Source: Bacteroides sp. UBA7333
GTDB lineage: Bacteria > Bacteroidota > Bacteroidia > Bacteroidales > Bacteroidaceae
Reading direction: 5' to 3'
Length of the DNA stretch: 64,000 nt
NCBI GenBank assembly: GCA_002471195.1
Contig: DKPN01000047.1
Span: 1 to 64,000 of the forward strand
The notes under the pieces were generated by a model. That model did no database searches. It had not been told where the DNA came from and was given only the letters and a program-made list of their open reading frames with translations. Every line of letters begins with the position of its first letter. Positions within the stretch are counted from its first letter, which is position 1. Below, piece after piece: positions 37,255 to 46,150 of the stretch. The translations under genes and the position numbers were made by a program.

Positions 37255-40074
37255 ATGATTAAAGAACAGACACCAATTAAAAATCTCCGCTTTAAACAAA
37301 AGTTTCTCATTCTATTATTGCTTGTTATTATGGCCCCAAAAGCCATTGCGGGTACACTCACCGGAACTATTATCGATCGTCAATACAGCGATCCTATGAC
37401 AGGAGCCACAGTACAGTTGCTCGGCACCACATTGGGATCGGTAGCCGATTTTGATGGCAACTATCAAATTAATAATATTCCTTCAGGCACATATACCATC
37501 GAGGTAAAGTATGTAGGATATAAAGGTATACAACTACAAAATATAAAAATCGGAACCGAACCTGTAGTATTAAACTTTGAGTTAGAAAGCGATGCTCAAG
37601 CATTGGGAGAAGTAGCGGTAGTAGCACGAATGAAGCGAAACACGGATGTGTCAATGATGACAGCTCAACGACATAGCTTATTAGTACAAAGCGGTGTTTC
37701 GGCCCAACAAATTAGCAAAACACAAGACCGCGATGCATCTGAAGTTATCAAGCGTGTTCCTGGAGTTTCGATTATTGACGAAAAGTTTGTGATGGTAAGA
37801 GGCTTGTCGCAACGCTATAATAATGTATGGATCAATGGAGGAGCTGTACCTAGTTCGGAAGCAGATGCACGAGCATTTTCATTCGATATTATCCCAAGTT
37901 CGCAACTCGATAATATGGTAATAGTAAAAAGCCCTGCGCCTGAGCTACCAGCCGATTTTACCGGTGGTTTCATTCAGTTGAATACGAAAGAGATGCCAAG
38001 TGAAAACTCATTTACGGTTTCGCTCGGTACAAGTATTAACGATCAAACCCATATGCGTAACTTTTTATATAATCCGGGCAGTAAAACCGATTTCTTAGGT
38101 TTCGACAATGGACTCAGAATGCCTTTGGCCGGCATGAAAGGTGCCATGAATACACATTCGGGGAATAATAACCGCATTGATTTATTAAACAATGGATTTA
38201 ATAATAATTGGGTCATTAAAAATCGCAAACCCATAGCTGATTTACGCCTTAATATGGCATTTGCTCAACGTTGGGATTTCGAAAGTGGACGTCAATTCGG
38301 TATTTTAGGTTCAATCAACTATAGCAATACCTTTAAACGCTATACCGATATGGAAAACTCACTATTCGGATCGTATGATGTAGACAATAATCACTCTGTA
38401 TATCTTCGCAAAAGCACCGACAATCAATATAATAATGATGTTCGATTAGGGGCTATGCTAAATATGACCTTCCAACCAAAGAATAGAAATCATCAATATG
38501 AATTTAAAAATATTTTCAATCAAATAGGTAAAAATAGATATACTGAACGTCATGGATTTGATGCGCAAAGCAATGATGAACAGAGTATGGAGTATTACTA
38601 TTCGAGCCGCAGTACATACAATGGACAATTTACGGGTAAATACACATTGCCCGAAGGCAAACTAGATTGGAGTGCCGGATATTCATATGCGAATCGCCAC
38701 TTACCCGATCGCCGCCGCATTTTATTGAATGATTCGGAAGAGTCGGGTATTATAGCTTTGGCAACCGGAAATGATATCACACGAGAATTCACGAAACTGG
38801 AAGAAAATATAGGATCGATAAATGTGAACTTCTTACAAAATTTTCAATGGGGCAACTTTGCACCCGAATTACGCGCAGGAGCTTATGCCGAATATCGTGT
38901 AAGAAGTTACAACACTCGCCAATTCTGTTATGGATGGGGCAATGATATGCCTTCGGGATTTAAACAATGGGACATAGCTAATGAGCTATTGCAAGATCAG
39001 AACTATGGCGTAAATAAATTATTTTTATACGAACAAGTACGCAAAACCAATGATTATAAAGGCAACAACATGGTAGGTGCTGCCTACCTAGCAGCCAACT
39101 TACCTATCAGTGATAAGTTTAACCTTTATGCCGGCTTGCGATATGAGTATACAAATATGGAAGTGATTCGCAATACTCGCAACCATGAAGAGAGTCATAG
39201 CAGCATGTATTATAAATATAATGATATTTTCCCTTCAGCAAATGCATTATATAAACTAAATGAAAAACAACAATTACGTTTATCATATGGTAAGTCTGTC
39301 AATCGTCCCGAATTTAGAGAAGTATCAACTTCAGTTTATTATGATTTTGATTTAGCAGCCAATGTAGAAGGAAATCCATCACTTCAACCAGCTTATATAC
39401 ACAATTTAGATTTGCGTTATGAGTGGTATCCTTCGGGAGGTGAGTCGTTTTCGGTAGCACTATTTTATAAACGATTCGACTCTCCAATTGAGTGGACATA
39501 CACCGTAAATGGTGGTACCGACCTTACTTATTCGAATAAAAATGCCAAAGCTGCCAATAATTTCGGTATTGAAATTGACTTTCGCAAAACACTCGATTTC
39601 ATAGGTCTACGCAATTTCAGTTGGTCGTTTAATGGGGCATTTATCAAAAGTAAAGTCATTTTCGATAAAGACAGCAAAGAAGAAGATCGTGCCATGCAAG
39701 GACAATCACCCTATTTGATTAACACGGGTATTTTTTACAACCAACCTGCATGGGATTTGAATATCGCAGTACTTTATAATAGAATAGGCAAACGCATTAT
39801 AGGTGTTGGACGTACAGTAGGATCGAGTGGCGAACAAACTACAAAAATCCCCAACTCATACGAAATGCCACGTGATGCAATAGATATATCCATTAGCAAA
39901 AAATTCGGTAACCTTGAACTTAAAGCCGGAGTACGCGACTTATTGGCTCAACGAGTTAACTTCAAGCAATTCGGCAATATTCTTAATGCTGGAGAAAAAG
40001 TAGAATATGAAGAGGTAACACGTAGCTATAAGCCCGGTCGCAATTACCAAGTATCATTATCATATACATTTTAA
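37255..40074 (+). CDS. TonB-dependent outer-membrane receptor
   Basis: The 939-residue receptor has a signal peptide (about 1-33, ending AIAG). A CarboxypepD_reg beta-sandwich follows (about 33-115, GTIIDRQYSDPMTGATVQLLG). A plug domain (about 140-235) contains DASEVIKRVPGVSI and VMVRGLSQRYNNVWINGG. A 22-strand barrel ends in the aromatic-terminal YQVSLSYTF. It imports a ligand through the outer membrane using TonB energy. It is not a SusC, since no SusD gene follows. It is instead paired with a surface beta-helix lipoprotein 62 nt downstream. An imperfect -7 element (CAACTTTG, 37219-37226) precedes it. Ligand unknown; metal-complex or nutrient uptake is possible. Confidence 0.9.
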   Translation: MIKEQTPIKNLRFKQKFLILLLLVIMAPKAIAGTLTGTIIDRQYSDPMTGATVQLLGTTLGSVADFDGNYQINNIPSGTYTIEVKYVGYKGIQLQNIKIGTEPVVLNFELESDAQALGEVAVVARMKRNTDVSMMTAQRHSLLVQSGVSAQQISKTQDRDASEVIKRVPGVSIIDEKFVMVRGLSQRYNNVWINGGAVPSSEADARAFSFDIIPSSQLDNMVIVKSPAPELPADFTGGFIQLNTKEMPSENSFTVSLGTSINDQTHMRNFLYNPGSKTDFLGFDNGLRMPLAGMKGAMNTHSGNNNRIDLLNNGFNNNWVIKNRKPIADLRLNMAFAQRWDFESGRQFGILGSINYSNTFKRYTDMENSLFGSYDVDNNHSVYLRKSTDNQYNNDVRLGAMLNMTFQPKNRNHQYEFKNIFNQIGKNRYTERHGFDAQSNDEQSMEYYYSSRSTYNGQFTGKYTLPEGKLDWSAGYSYANRHLPDRRRILLNDSEESGIIALATGNDITREFTKLEENIGSINVNFLQNFQWGNFAPELRAGAYAEYRVRSYNTRQFCYGWGNDMPSGFKQWDIANELLQDQNYGVNKLFLYEQVRKTNDYKGNNMVGAAYLAANLPISDKFNLYAGLRYEYTNMEVIRNTRNHEESHSSMYYKYNDIFPSANALYKLNEKQQLRLSYGKSVNRPEFREVSTSVYYDFDLAANVEGNPSLQPAYIHNLDLRYEWYPSGGESFSVALFYKRFDSPIEWTYTVNGGTDLTYSNKNAKAANNFGIEIDFRKTLDFIGLRNFSWSFNGAFIKSKVIFDKDSKEEDRAMQGQSPYLINTGIFYNQPAWDLNIAVLYNRIGKRIIGVGRTVGSSGEQTTKIPNSYEMPRDAIDISISKKFGNLELKAGVRDLLAQRVNFKQFGNILNAGEKVEYEEVTRSYKPGRNYQVSLSYTF

Positions 40075-40136
40075 AATCTATAAAACAATAACACACCAAT
40101 CGGGAAAATAAGGATTCCCTAAAATATTAGACAAAT

Positions 40137-41711
40137 ATGAAACTTATGAAAATGAAATTTATGAAATGGAGCGGTTTATTTATGACTGCGGCCATGATGT
40201 CAATGTTGACAGCTTGTAGTGACGACACTAAAGTTACCGTAGAAGAAGGTGATCCGGAAGTTACTCGTCCTACAAATACCGGCGAATACTCGGGGTTGGC
40301 TACAAGTGATGGAATTTTATTCAATAATGGTACTCAAATTGGTAATGGCGATCAAGAGTTCTGTTTTACTGGGAAACAGACCATTAAAAAAGGCACTTAT
40401 GTGATGAAAGGATGGATATACGTTCGTCCGGGTGCTGAATTGACCATTGAGCCGGGTACGGTTATTAAAGGAAATAAAGAGACTATGGCAGCCCTTATTG
40501 TTGAACCGGGTGGTAAAATTTTTGCCGAAGGTACAGCCAATGAGCCTATTGTTATGACATCTGAGCAACCAGCAGGAAATCGTCGTCCGGGCGATTGGGG
40601 TGGATTAATTGTTTGTGGTAAAGGAACGAATAATAATGCCAACGGACAACAAATTGAAGGTGGCCCTAAAACAAAACACGGTGGCAATGTAAAAGATGAT
40701 AACTCAGGTATACTTCGCTATATCCGCGTTGAATTTGGAGGCTTTCCATTTCAAAAAGATAAAGAAATCAATGGTATTACTTTTGGATCAGTGGGTAGCG
40801 GTACAATTGCCGAATATCTAATGGTATCTTATTGTAATGACGATTCTTTTGAATGGTTCGGCGGTTCGATGAATGCAAAATATCTAGTAGCATTCAACGG
40901 TTGGGACGATGAGTTTGATACTGACAATGGATATGACGGACACGTACAATACTGTCTTTCAATTCGCGATCCACGTATTGCCGACACTTCTCAATCAAAC
41001 GGTTTCGAATCGGATAATAATGCAGATGGTAGCTCTATTGAACCCTATACTTCAGCAATATTCAGCAATGTAACATTTGTTGGTCCAATGACACAAAAAA
41101 ACATAGATGCTGGTTTTCAAAACAATTCAGATTACATCAATGCTGGCAATATGAAACCCGAAAACGAGGCCGCACTTGGTAAGTTTCAAGCAGCTATGCA
41201 CATTCGTCGCAGCAGCCGTTTAAACTGCTACAATTCGGTAGCATTAGGTTGGCCAATCGGGTTGATCATTGATGGCGAAAAAGGCAATTGTCGCGAATGG
41301 GCTACAGCCGGAAATATCAAATTACAAAACGTATATTTTGCCGGAATGACTGTTACAGGTTCTGATTTTAATAAAAAGTACGAAGATCACTTAGGTACAT
41401 GGTCATTGGTAGATGGCAAAAAAACAATTACTTACGACACTACTCAAGAATCATTTTCAACTTCATTCTTGAAGACGCAAAAGGGTTGTCGCTTCAATTT
41501 GAACGAGGCAGATCTTAATTTGACTGACCCTAAAGGTATTGGACAAGTATATTGCCCAGCAGCAGGCAGTCCGTTATTAGGCAATGCAGACTTCAACGGT
41601 TTAAACAGCTCATACATTAAAACAGTTGACTATATCGGTGCTTTTGGTGGTACAACCGACAATTGGTTAGAAGGTTGGACTAATTTCGATCCACAAAACA
41701 CAGTATATTAA
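40137..41711 (+). CDS. Surface lipoprotein with parallel beta-helix-like repeats
   Basis: The 524-residue protein has a signal peptide with lipid cysteine at about residue 27 (MLTACSDDTK). The SDD directly after it fits the Bacteroidetes lipoprotein export signal, so it is probably cell-surface exposed. The body has a conserved GTVIKGNKETMAALIVEPGGKI-type start of a right-handed beta-helix and a GDWGGLIVCGKG block. An acid-rich FEWFGGSMNAKYLVAFNGWDDEFDTDNG-like centre could bind metal. A terminal domain ends IGAFGGTTDNWLEGWTNFDP. It follows a TonB receptor and probably delivers or captures its ligand. I do not recognise a named family. It ends at a terminator. Confidence 0.75.
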   Translation: MKLMKMKFMKWSGLFMTAAMMSMLTACSDDTKVTVEEGDPEVTRPTNTGEYSGLATSDGILFNNGTQIGNGDQEFCFTGKQTIKKGTYVMKGWIYVRPGAELTIEPGTVIKGNKETMAALIVEPGGKIFAEGTANEPIVMTSEQPAGNRRPGDWGGLIVCGKGTNNNANGQQIEGGPKTKHGGNVKDDNSGILRYIRVEFGGFPFQKDKEINGITFGSVGSGTIAEYLMVSYCNDDSFEWFGGSMNAKYLVAFNGWDDEFDTDNGYDGHVQYCLSIRDPRIADTSQSNGFESDNNADGSSIEPYTSAIFSNVTFVGPMTQKNIDAGFQNNSDYINAGNMKPENEAALGKFQAAMHIRRSSRLNCYNSVALGWPIGLIIDGEKGNCREWATAGNIKLQNVYFAGMTVTGSDFNKKYEDHLGTWSLVDGKKTITYDTTQESFSTSFLKTQKGCRFNLNEADLNLTDPKGIGQVYCPAAGSPLLGNADFNGLNSSYIKTVDYIGAFGGTTDNWLEGWTNFDPQNTVY

Positions 41712-41735
41712 TAAATTTCTCTTCTTTTAATTTAC

Positions 41736-41797
41736 ATCATCGCCTTGTTTTTATGTTCGCAGAGAGCATTTAAAAATGGGGCGATATGTTTTTTATT
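41736..41797 (+). terminator. Terminator after the beta-helix lipoprotein
   Basis: ATCGCC plus a GTTTTTA arm (41739-41753) pairs with TAAAAAT-GGGGCGAT (41771-41785) with G-T pairs, and a TTTTTTATTT tract follows. Confidence 0.65.
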
Positions 41798-41824
41798 TAA
41801 AAAGATTCATTCACTACAATCGAA

Positions 41825-41924
41825 TTTGTGAAACCTCACGTTCACACTTGTGAAACCATACAATCACACTTGTGAAACCGCACGTTCACAGTTGCGAAAC
41901 CACATGAATCATACTTGCAAAACT
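41825..41924. repeat. Degenerate tandem repeat, 22-23 bp period
   Basis: Five units begin at 41826, 41848, 41870, 41892 and 41915. Each starts TTGTGAAACC or a variant, and all but the last end in a TCACA-type half. At each junction the end of one unit and the start of the next form a short inverted repeat such as TTCACA-CT-TGTGAA. There are no unique spacers, so it is not a CRISPR array. It lies between convergent genes. Confidence 0.7.
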
Positions 41925-41936
41925 AACAGTTTTGCA
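41916..41936. repeat. Inverted repeat at the end of the tandem array
   Basis: TGCAAAACT and AGTTTTGCA form a perfect 9-bp stem with a 3-nt loop. It may help terminate the aldo/keto reductase transcript, whose stop is 17 nt away, though no T tract follows on the minus strand. Confidence 0.5.
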
Positions 41937-41952
41937 GCTTATCATTAGTGAG

Positions 41953-42957
41953 TTATCCTAAACATATACAGTTGATTTTCTCTAATTCCTCTTTCGAAAA
42001 TTGAGTGTTGTGAAGTGCATTTATATTGTCTGATAATTGCCTTACAGAACTTGCTCCTATAATAACCGAACTAACATATTTATCTTTCAATATCCATGCC
42101 AGTGCCATTTCTGCTAATGTTTGCCCTCTATCGTGTGCAATCTTATTTAAATTTTGAATTTTCAGTAAAACATCATCGGTCAACGTTTCTTTCTTTAAAA
42201 ATCCACCTCTCGAAATGCGTGAGTCCGCTGGAATACCATTAAGATATCTATCGGTAAGCAAGCCTTGTGCCAAAGGAGAAAAGGCTATAAATCCGCTCCC
42301 ATTGTCGTATGCCTGCTTTATGATATTTCTTTCTTCCAGATCTCGGTCAAAAATATTGTATCTACCTTGATACAAAAGACATGGGACATCGCGCTCAGAT
42401 AGATAATTGTATGCAAATTTAGCAGCTTCAGTTGGATATTTAGAAATACCAATGTATAATGCCTTTCCTTGCTTTACAATATCAACAAGAGTTTGTAAAG
42501 TTTCCTCTAAAGGTGTGTTAGGATCAAAACGGTGCGAATAGAAAATATCTACATATTCAATGTTCATCCTTTTTAAACTTTGATTTAAGCTGGCGATAAG
42601 ATGTTTGCGAGATCCCCATGTTCCATATGGTCCATTCCACATATCATGTCCTGCTTTGGTAGAAATAAACAGTTCATCCCTATATGGCGCAAAAGATTTT
42701 TTCATAATGGTACCAAAAGTCTCTTCGGCAGATCCAAATGATGGCCCATAATTATTGGCTAAATCAAAATGGGTAATACCCTGATCGAAAGCATAATGAG
42801 CCATCGAAAAGCTATTAGACAATGTATCTACATCTCCAAAGTTATGCCAAAGGCCAAGTGATATTTCGGGCAATAATATACCACTACTACCACATCTTCT
42901 ATATTTCATAATACTTTCGTATCGACTGTCGGAAGCTTTATAAACAGAGTTAATCAT
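41953..42957 (-). CDS. Aldo/keto reductase, YghZ (L-glyceraldehyde 3-phosphate reductase) type
   Basis: The 334-residue NADPH-dependent reductase has the AKR barrel. The catalytic tyrosine lies in DLANNYGP, the lysine in ISTKAGHDMW and the histidine in IFYSHRFDP. C-terminal IIGASSVRQLSDNINAL binds the cofactor. Family AKR14 enzymes such as E. coli YghZ detoxify L-glyceraldehyde 3-phosphate and methylglyoxal. The longer start is kept because the N-terminal KASDSRYESIMKYRRCG aligns with the YghZ start (a RY-x-x-MxYR-x-CG pattern). A promoter element lies at 43003. Physiological substrate not proven. Confidence 0.9.
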   Translation of the reverse strand: MINSVYKASDSRYESIMKYRRCGSSGILLPEISLGLWHNFGDVDTLSNSFSMAHYAFDQGITHFDLANNYGPSFGSAEETFGTIMKKSFAPYRDELFISTKAGHDMWNGPYGTWGSRKHLIASLNQSLKRMNIEYVDIFYSHRFDPNTPLEETLQTLVDIVKQGKALYIGISKYPTEAAKFAYNYLSERDVPCLLYQGRYNIFDRDLEERNIIKQAYDNGSGFIAFSPLAQGLLTDRYLNGIPADSRISRGGFLKKETLTDDVLLKIQNLNKIAHDRGQTLAEMALAWILKDKYVSSVIIGASSVRQLSDNINALHNTQFSKEELEKINCICLG

Positions 42958-43002
42958 AGATTTATAATATATTTAATTAAAATGCATATAACTATTTAAC
43001 AG

Positions 43003-43010
43003 CAAAAATA
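43003..43010 (-). promoter_or_regulatory. Promoter -7 element for the aldo/keto reductase
   Basis: The minus strand reads TATTTTTG, followed by CTG, 45 nt before the ATG. Confidence 0.5.
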
Positions 43011-43182
43011 AGATAATTTACTGATGAAAATAACACTGTATATGTTGAAAAACTTACAAATTGGGAAAATAGTTCAGATGAGGGCTTAGTTACAATTTCA
43101 TTACTTTTTTCAAATGTAAACATGATGTCTCTATACATGTTATAATTAGTTTCACTAAGAACCAATGGAATTAAAAGTATTA

Positions 43183-44187
43183 CTATACTTGGTTGTCTTC
43201 TATAAAATCACGGATGTCTTCGCGCAACCATCGATGTAAATATAACGAACGATAGGCATTATTTTTACGCAACATCACTTCAACATTCGATTGGCTATTT
43301 TGATAACTAGTTAATTCATTTCGATATTGTTCTTCGTGCTCTGCCAATCGTTTAATTTCGTCTTCACGTTCGCGTCTTAAAATGGTGCATACAGGAATCA
43401 ATAATTTCATTACTACGTTATCCATTAAGTGATGTCCTTGAATATATAAATAGGTAGTAGTAGGGATTAAACCGAGTTTTTCGAGCTCGAGGCCTAATAA
43501 TTTAATGCCATCCAAATACTCAGGATATTGTTTCTCGAGTTTTTCAACCCTCAACTGCACGCCCTTCTTCATTGCTGAAAGTGACGATTCCAAATGGTTA
43601 ATATTAACATTGCGTAAACGGGTGATATTATTAAACTCACCCATCGGAAAAGTATGCGTATCATGTTGACGATAAAACCATATATTCCACAAAAACAAAG
43701 GATATATAATTTCGGAATAGGCTTCCATTACATTCCTAAAATCGACTATGATTCTATCGTTTAATGTAGCTTGTACACATACTTGATGCAAACTATCTGC
43801 AAAACATTGATGATTCTCAATGGCATAAGCATAAGTTTGAAATATAAATTTATTTCGATTGATTTTTCGGGAAGTAGCAGTTACACCTTGTAGCAAAAAA
43901 TCATAATCGCTATCGACACATGCAATCAAGCTATGTCCAAGTTCATTGGTATTTAATGTATTCATTAGTACCATCTTTTTACCTTTCGATAAAGAAGTTG
44001 ATGAGGGTAGCATTACTTGAAAATACTGTCGTTCATCCTCAAATTCTTCGAAAATAGAACGCCAAAAGGCTATATCATCATAACTTTCAACATAAGCTAT
44101 GATTCTTCTTCGTGCTTGTGCTGGGTATAGTCTTTGGGCGGCATTAAAATAATTGGACGAAAGATTATCACGTAATGAAGTAGCCAT
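43183..44187 (-). CDS. DUF4435 protein, Toprim-like putative nuclease (AriB-like)
   Basis: The 334-residue protein fits DUF4435. Its N-terminal third has Toprim hallmarks: the glutamate E34 in AYVESYDDIAFW and the acidic triad D92, D94 and D96 in CVDSDYDFL. The C-terminal half is helical with a coiled-coil-like segment (about 265-305, REREDEIKRLAEHEEQYRNE). In PARIS defence systems a DUF4435/Toprim protein (AriB) is the toxic effector, held by an ATPase partner (AriA). Here the ATPase gene lies 24 nt upstream in the same transcript, which is the expected order. Nuclease activity and defence are inferred; the pair could also have a housekeeping role. Confidence 0.78.
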   Translation of the reverse strand: MATSLRDNLSSNYFNAAQRLYPAQARRRIIAYVESYDDIAFWRSIFEEFEDERQYFQVMLPSSTSLSKGKKMVLMNTLNTNELGHSLIACVDSDYDFLLQGVTATSRKINRNKFIFQTYAYAIENHQCFADSLHQVCVQATLNDRIIVDFRNVMEAYSEIIYPLFLWNIWFYRQHDTHTFPMGEFNNITRLRNVNINHLESSLSAMKKGVQLRVEKLEKQYPEYLDGIKLLGLELEKLGLIPTTTYLYIQGHHLMDNVVMKLLIPVCTILRREREDEIKRLAEHEEQYRNELTSYQNSQSNVEVMLRKNNAYRSLYLHRWLREDIRDFIEDNQV

Positions 44188-44211
44188 AATTCCTTATTTT
44201 TAATCAATCTA

Positions 44212-45060
44212 TTATACTGTTTTGTGTGTAATAGGAGTCGCTATTTCACTTACTTCAGTTACTTTGTCGAGCCATCCATCCATTATAACAGCAGGCGAAT
44301 GGGTCGTTAATATAATTTGAACATTAGGATTTAATTTTATGATCATGCCTATTAATTTTTGTTGCCATTCAATATGTAGCGATGCCTCGGGCTCATCCAT
44401 AAATAGTACATAGTGTTGATGATCTTGCACTAAAGCTGTTAATAGTATCACAAGCATCTGTTTTTCTCCCGAAGATAGTTGATGCGGTAAGAGTAATTCA
44501 TCGTCTTGGAAAAATGCTATATCGTTACGCTTACGGTCGATATGCTTATTTGTATAACTGAATAATTCATCAATCATATCTTGAAAAAGCGTCTTATATT
44601 TAGATATTTGAGTGGCTTCTATACGTGATGATTCATTATTGCTTGCCAATAATTCGATCATTTTATTACCAATATTTACTTGAAAATCGAGATAACGTCG
44701 CTGTAATAAATAAATCTGCCAATCCAATTCCGATTTTACATTCTTATCAGCCATACGTGCCGTGAAATCGCCCATCACTAAAGGTCTGTCATAACTGCGT
44801 ATTACATCATAGGGTATATAGGTAGCTTCAGGGTCATCAAAAAACAAGCATACACCATCACGCATACCGTTTTTAATTTGTCCTCCCGACAATGACAAAT
44901 CTTCAAGATAACTGACCGAACGATTTAAGATAGTAGATTTTCCTACTCCATTGATTCCTGACAGAATATTAACGTCAGGACACAAATCCCATATAATATT
45001 AAAGCGGCTCCACAGGTTAGATATCTCAATTCTTCGAATATAATTAGCTGACTTCTCCAT
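44212..45060 (-). CDS. AAA/ABC-type ATPase, partner of DUF4435 protein (AriA-like)
   Basis: The 282-residue SMC/OLD-type ATPase is complete. Walker A is GINGVGKST (about 35-43), the signature LSSGEKQ is near 195, Walker B VLFMDEPEASLH near 220 and the switch histidine in TTHSPAVI near 250. It resembles AAA_15/AAA_21 proteins found with Toprim or DUF4435 effectors. Only about 120 residues of helical lid separate Walker A and the signature, so it is a compact member. The promoter element at 45087 drives it and the DUF4435 gene. Family certain; partner function inferred. Confidence 0.82.
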   Translation of the reverse strand: MEKSANYIRRIEISNLWSRFNIIWDLCPDVNILSGINGVGKSTILNRSVSYLEDLSLSGGQIKNGMRDGVCLFFDDPEATYIPYDVIRSYDRPLVMGDFTARMADKNVKSELDWQIYLLQRRYLDFQVNIGNKMIELLASNNESSRIEATQISKYKTLFQDMIDELFSYTNKHIDRKRNDIAFFQDDELLLPHQLSSGEKQMLVILLTALVQDHQHYVLFMDEPEASLHIEWQQKLIGMIIKLNPNVQIILTTHSPAVIMDGWLDKVTEVSEIATPITHKTV

Positions 45061-45086
45061 AATGTAACAAAAGGTTGATGTTATCG

Positions 45087-45094
45087 CAAATATA
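45087..45094 (-). promoter_or_regulatory. Promoter -7 element for the ATPase/DUF4435 pair
   Basis: The minus strand reads TATATTTG, matching TAnnTTTG, 26 nt before the ATPase ATG. Confidence 0.55.
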
Positions 45095-45116
45095 ACAATT
45101 CATATCATAAAATAGT

Positions 45117-45124
45117 TACCTTTG
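45117..45124 (+). promoter_or_regulatory. Promoter -7 element for the EamA transporter
   Basis: TACCTTTG lies 27 nt before the ATG at 45152 and shows that the earlier in-frame ATG at 45122 is not used. Confidence 0.6.
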
Positions 45125-45151
45125 CCTACCTTTTCAAGATATAAATATATA

Positions 45152-46060
45152 ATGGGAGATAAAAACATTAAAGGACATATATATGCATTAATCGCAAACG
45201 TTATGTGGGGATTAATGTCACCTATTGGAAAATCAGCTCTACAAGTATTTACACCTTTATCCATTACAACCTTCCGCATTGTCGGGGCTTGCATTGCCTT
45301 TTGGATTTTATCTTTCTTTGTCAAAAAAGAGAAAATTGAATCGAAAGACAGAATTAAAATTTTTTGTGCGGCTTTTTTTGCTCTGATCTTTAATCAGGGA
45401 ACATTCATTTTCGGACTATCTTACACGTCTCCAATAAATGCATCTATTGTAACGACCACACTTCCCATTATCACAATGATTGTAGCAGCGATGTGGCTTA
45501 AAGAACCTATCAGCGGAAAAAAAATACTGGGTATAATCATGGGTGCAACTGGTGCTTTGATTTTAATACTAGGCAGTCAAAGTGGAGGTTTAGGAAATGG
45601 AAATATTATCGGTGATTTATTATGTTTGACAGCTCAGTTTAGCTTTGCCTTTTATTTGACGGTTTTCAAAAGTCTAACTCAAAAATATTCGGCTATCACA
45701 ATTAACAAATGGATGTTTTTGGTAGGTGCTCTCGTGTATCTCCCGCTATCATCAAATCAAATACTAAATATTAATTGGACTTTGATACCAACATCAGCTT
45801 ATTGGCAAGTAATATTCATTGTATTAGGCGGAAGTTTTATTGCATACATATGCATCATGAGTGCTCAAAAAATATTGCGTCCAACAGTAGTGAGTATGTA
45901 TAATTATATGCAACCAATCATTGCCTCATTTGCCGCCATCTTAATAGGGGTTGGAGTTTTTGATTGGCAAAAAGGACTAGCCATTGCTTTTGTCTTTTTA
46001 GGAGTATACTTTGTTACTTTCAGTAAATCGAGGAATGATTTAATGAATAAATCGCAATAG
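45152..46060 (+). CDS. DMT superfamily (EamA) transporter
   Basis: The 302-residue protein has ten predicted membrane helices in two EamA repeats (first repeat opening IYALIANVMWGLMSPIGKSAL, second from about 155). Members export amino acids, nucleobases or other metabolites. The start chosen, MGDKNIKGH, follows the TACCTTTG promoter. It is divergent from the ATPase/DUF4435 pair and ends at a strong bidirectional terminator. Substrate unknown. Confidence 0.88.
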   Translation: MGDKNIKGHIYALIANVMWGLMSPIGKSALQVFTPLSITTFRIVGACIAFWILSFFVKKEKIESKDRIKIFCAAFFALIFNQGTFIFGLSYTSPINASIVTTTLPIITMIVAAMWLKEPISGKKILGIIMGATGALILILGSQSGGLGNGNIIGDLLCLTAQFSFAFYLTVFKSLTQKYSAITINKWMFLVGALVYLPLSSNQILNINWTLIPTSAYWQVIFIVLGGSFIAYICIMSAQKILRPTVVSMYNYMQPIIASFAAILIGVGVFDWQKGLAIAFVFLGVYFVTFSKSRNDLMNKSQ

Positions 46061-46099
46061 CATATAGAGATACCAGATATGGCATAAAAGAAATTTTAA

Positions 46100-46150
46100 T
46101 AGTTCGATAATAGCTTTTTCATCCATGCTATTATCGAACTATATTTTTTT
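46100..46150. terminator. Bidirectional terminator
   Basis: A perfect 15-bp stem (46100-46114 with 46127-46141) is followed on the plus strand by ATTTTTTT. It separates the convergent EamA and small membrane protein genes and touches the latter's stop codon. Confidence 0.8.

Noticed and set aside
41825..41936. CRISPR array
   Set aside because: Units follow each other without unique spacers, are degenerate, and no cas genes are present.
42910..42957. Shorter start for the aldo/keto reductase at its second methionine
   Set aside because: The N-terminal extension aligns with the start of E. coli YghZ, so it is probably real.
43024..43090. 21-codon frame upstream of the aldo/keto reductase
   Set aside because: No ribosome site, no conservation evidence, AT-rich context; treated as chance.
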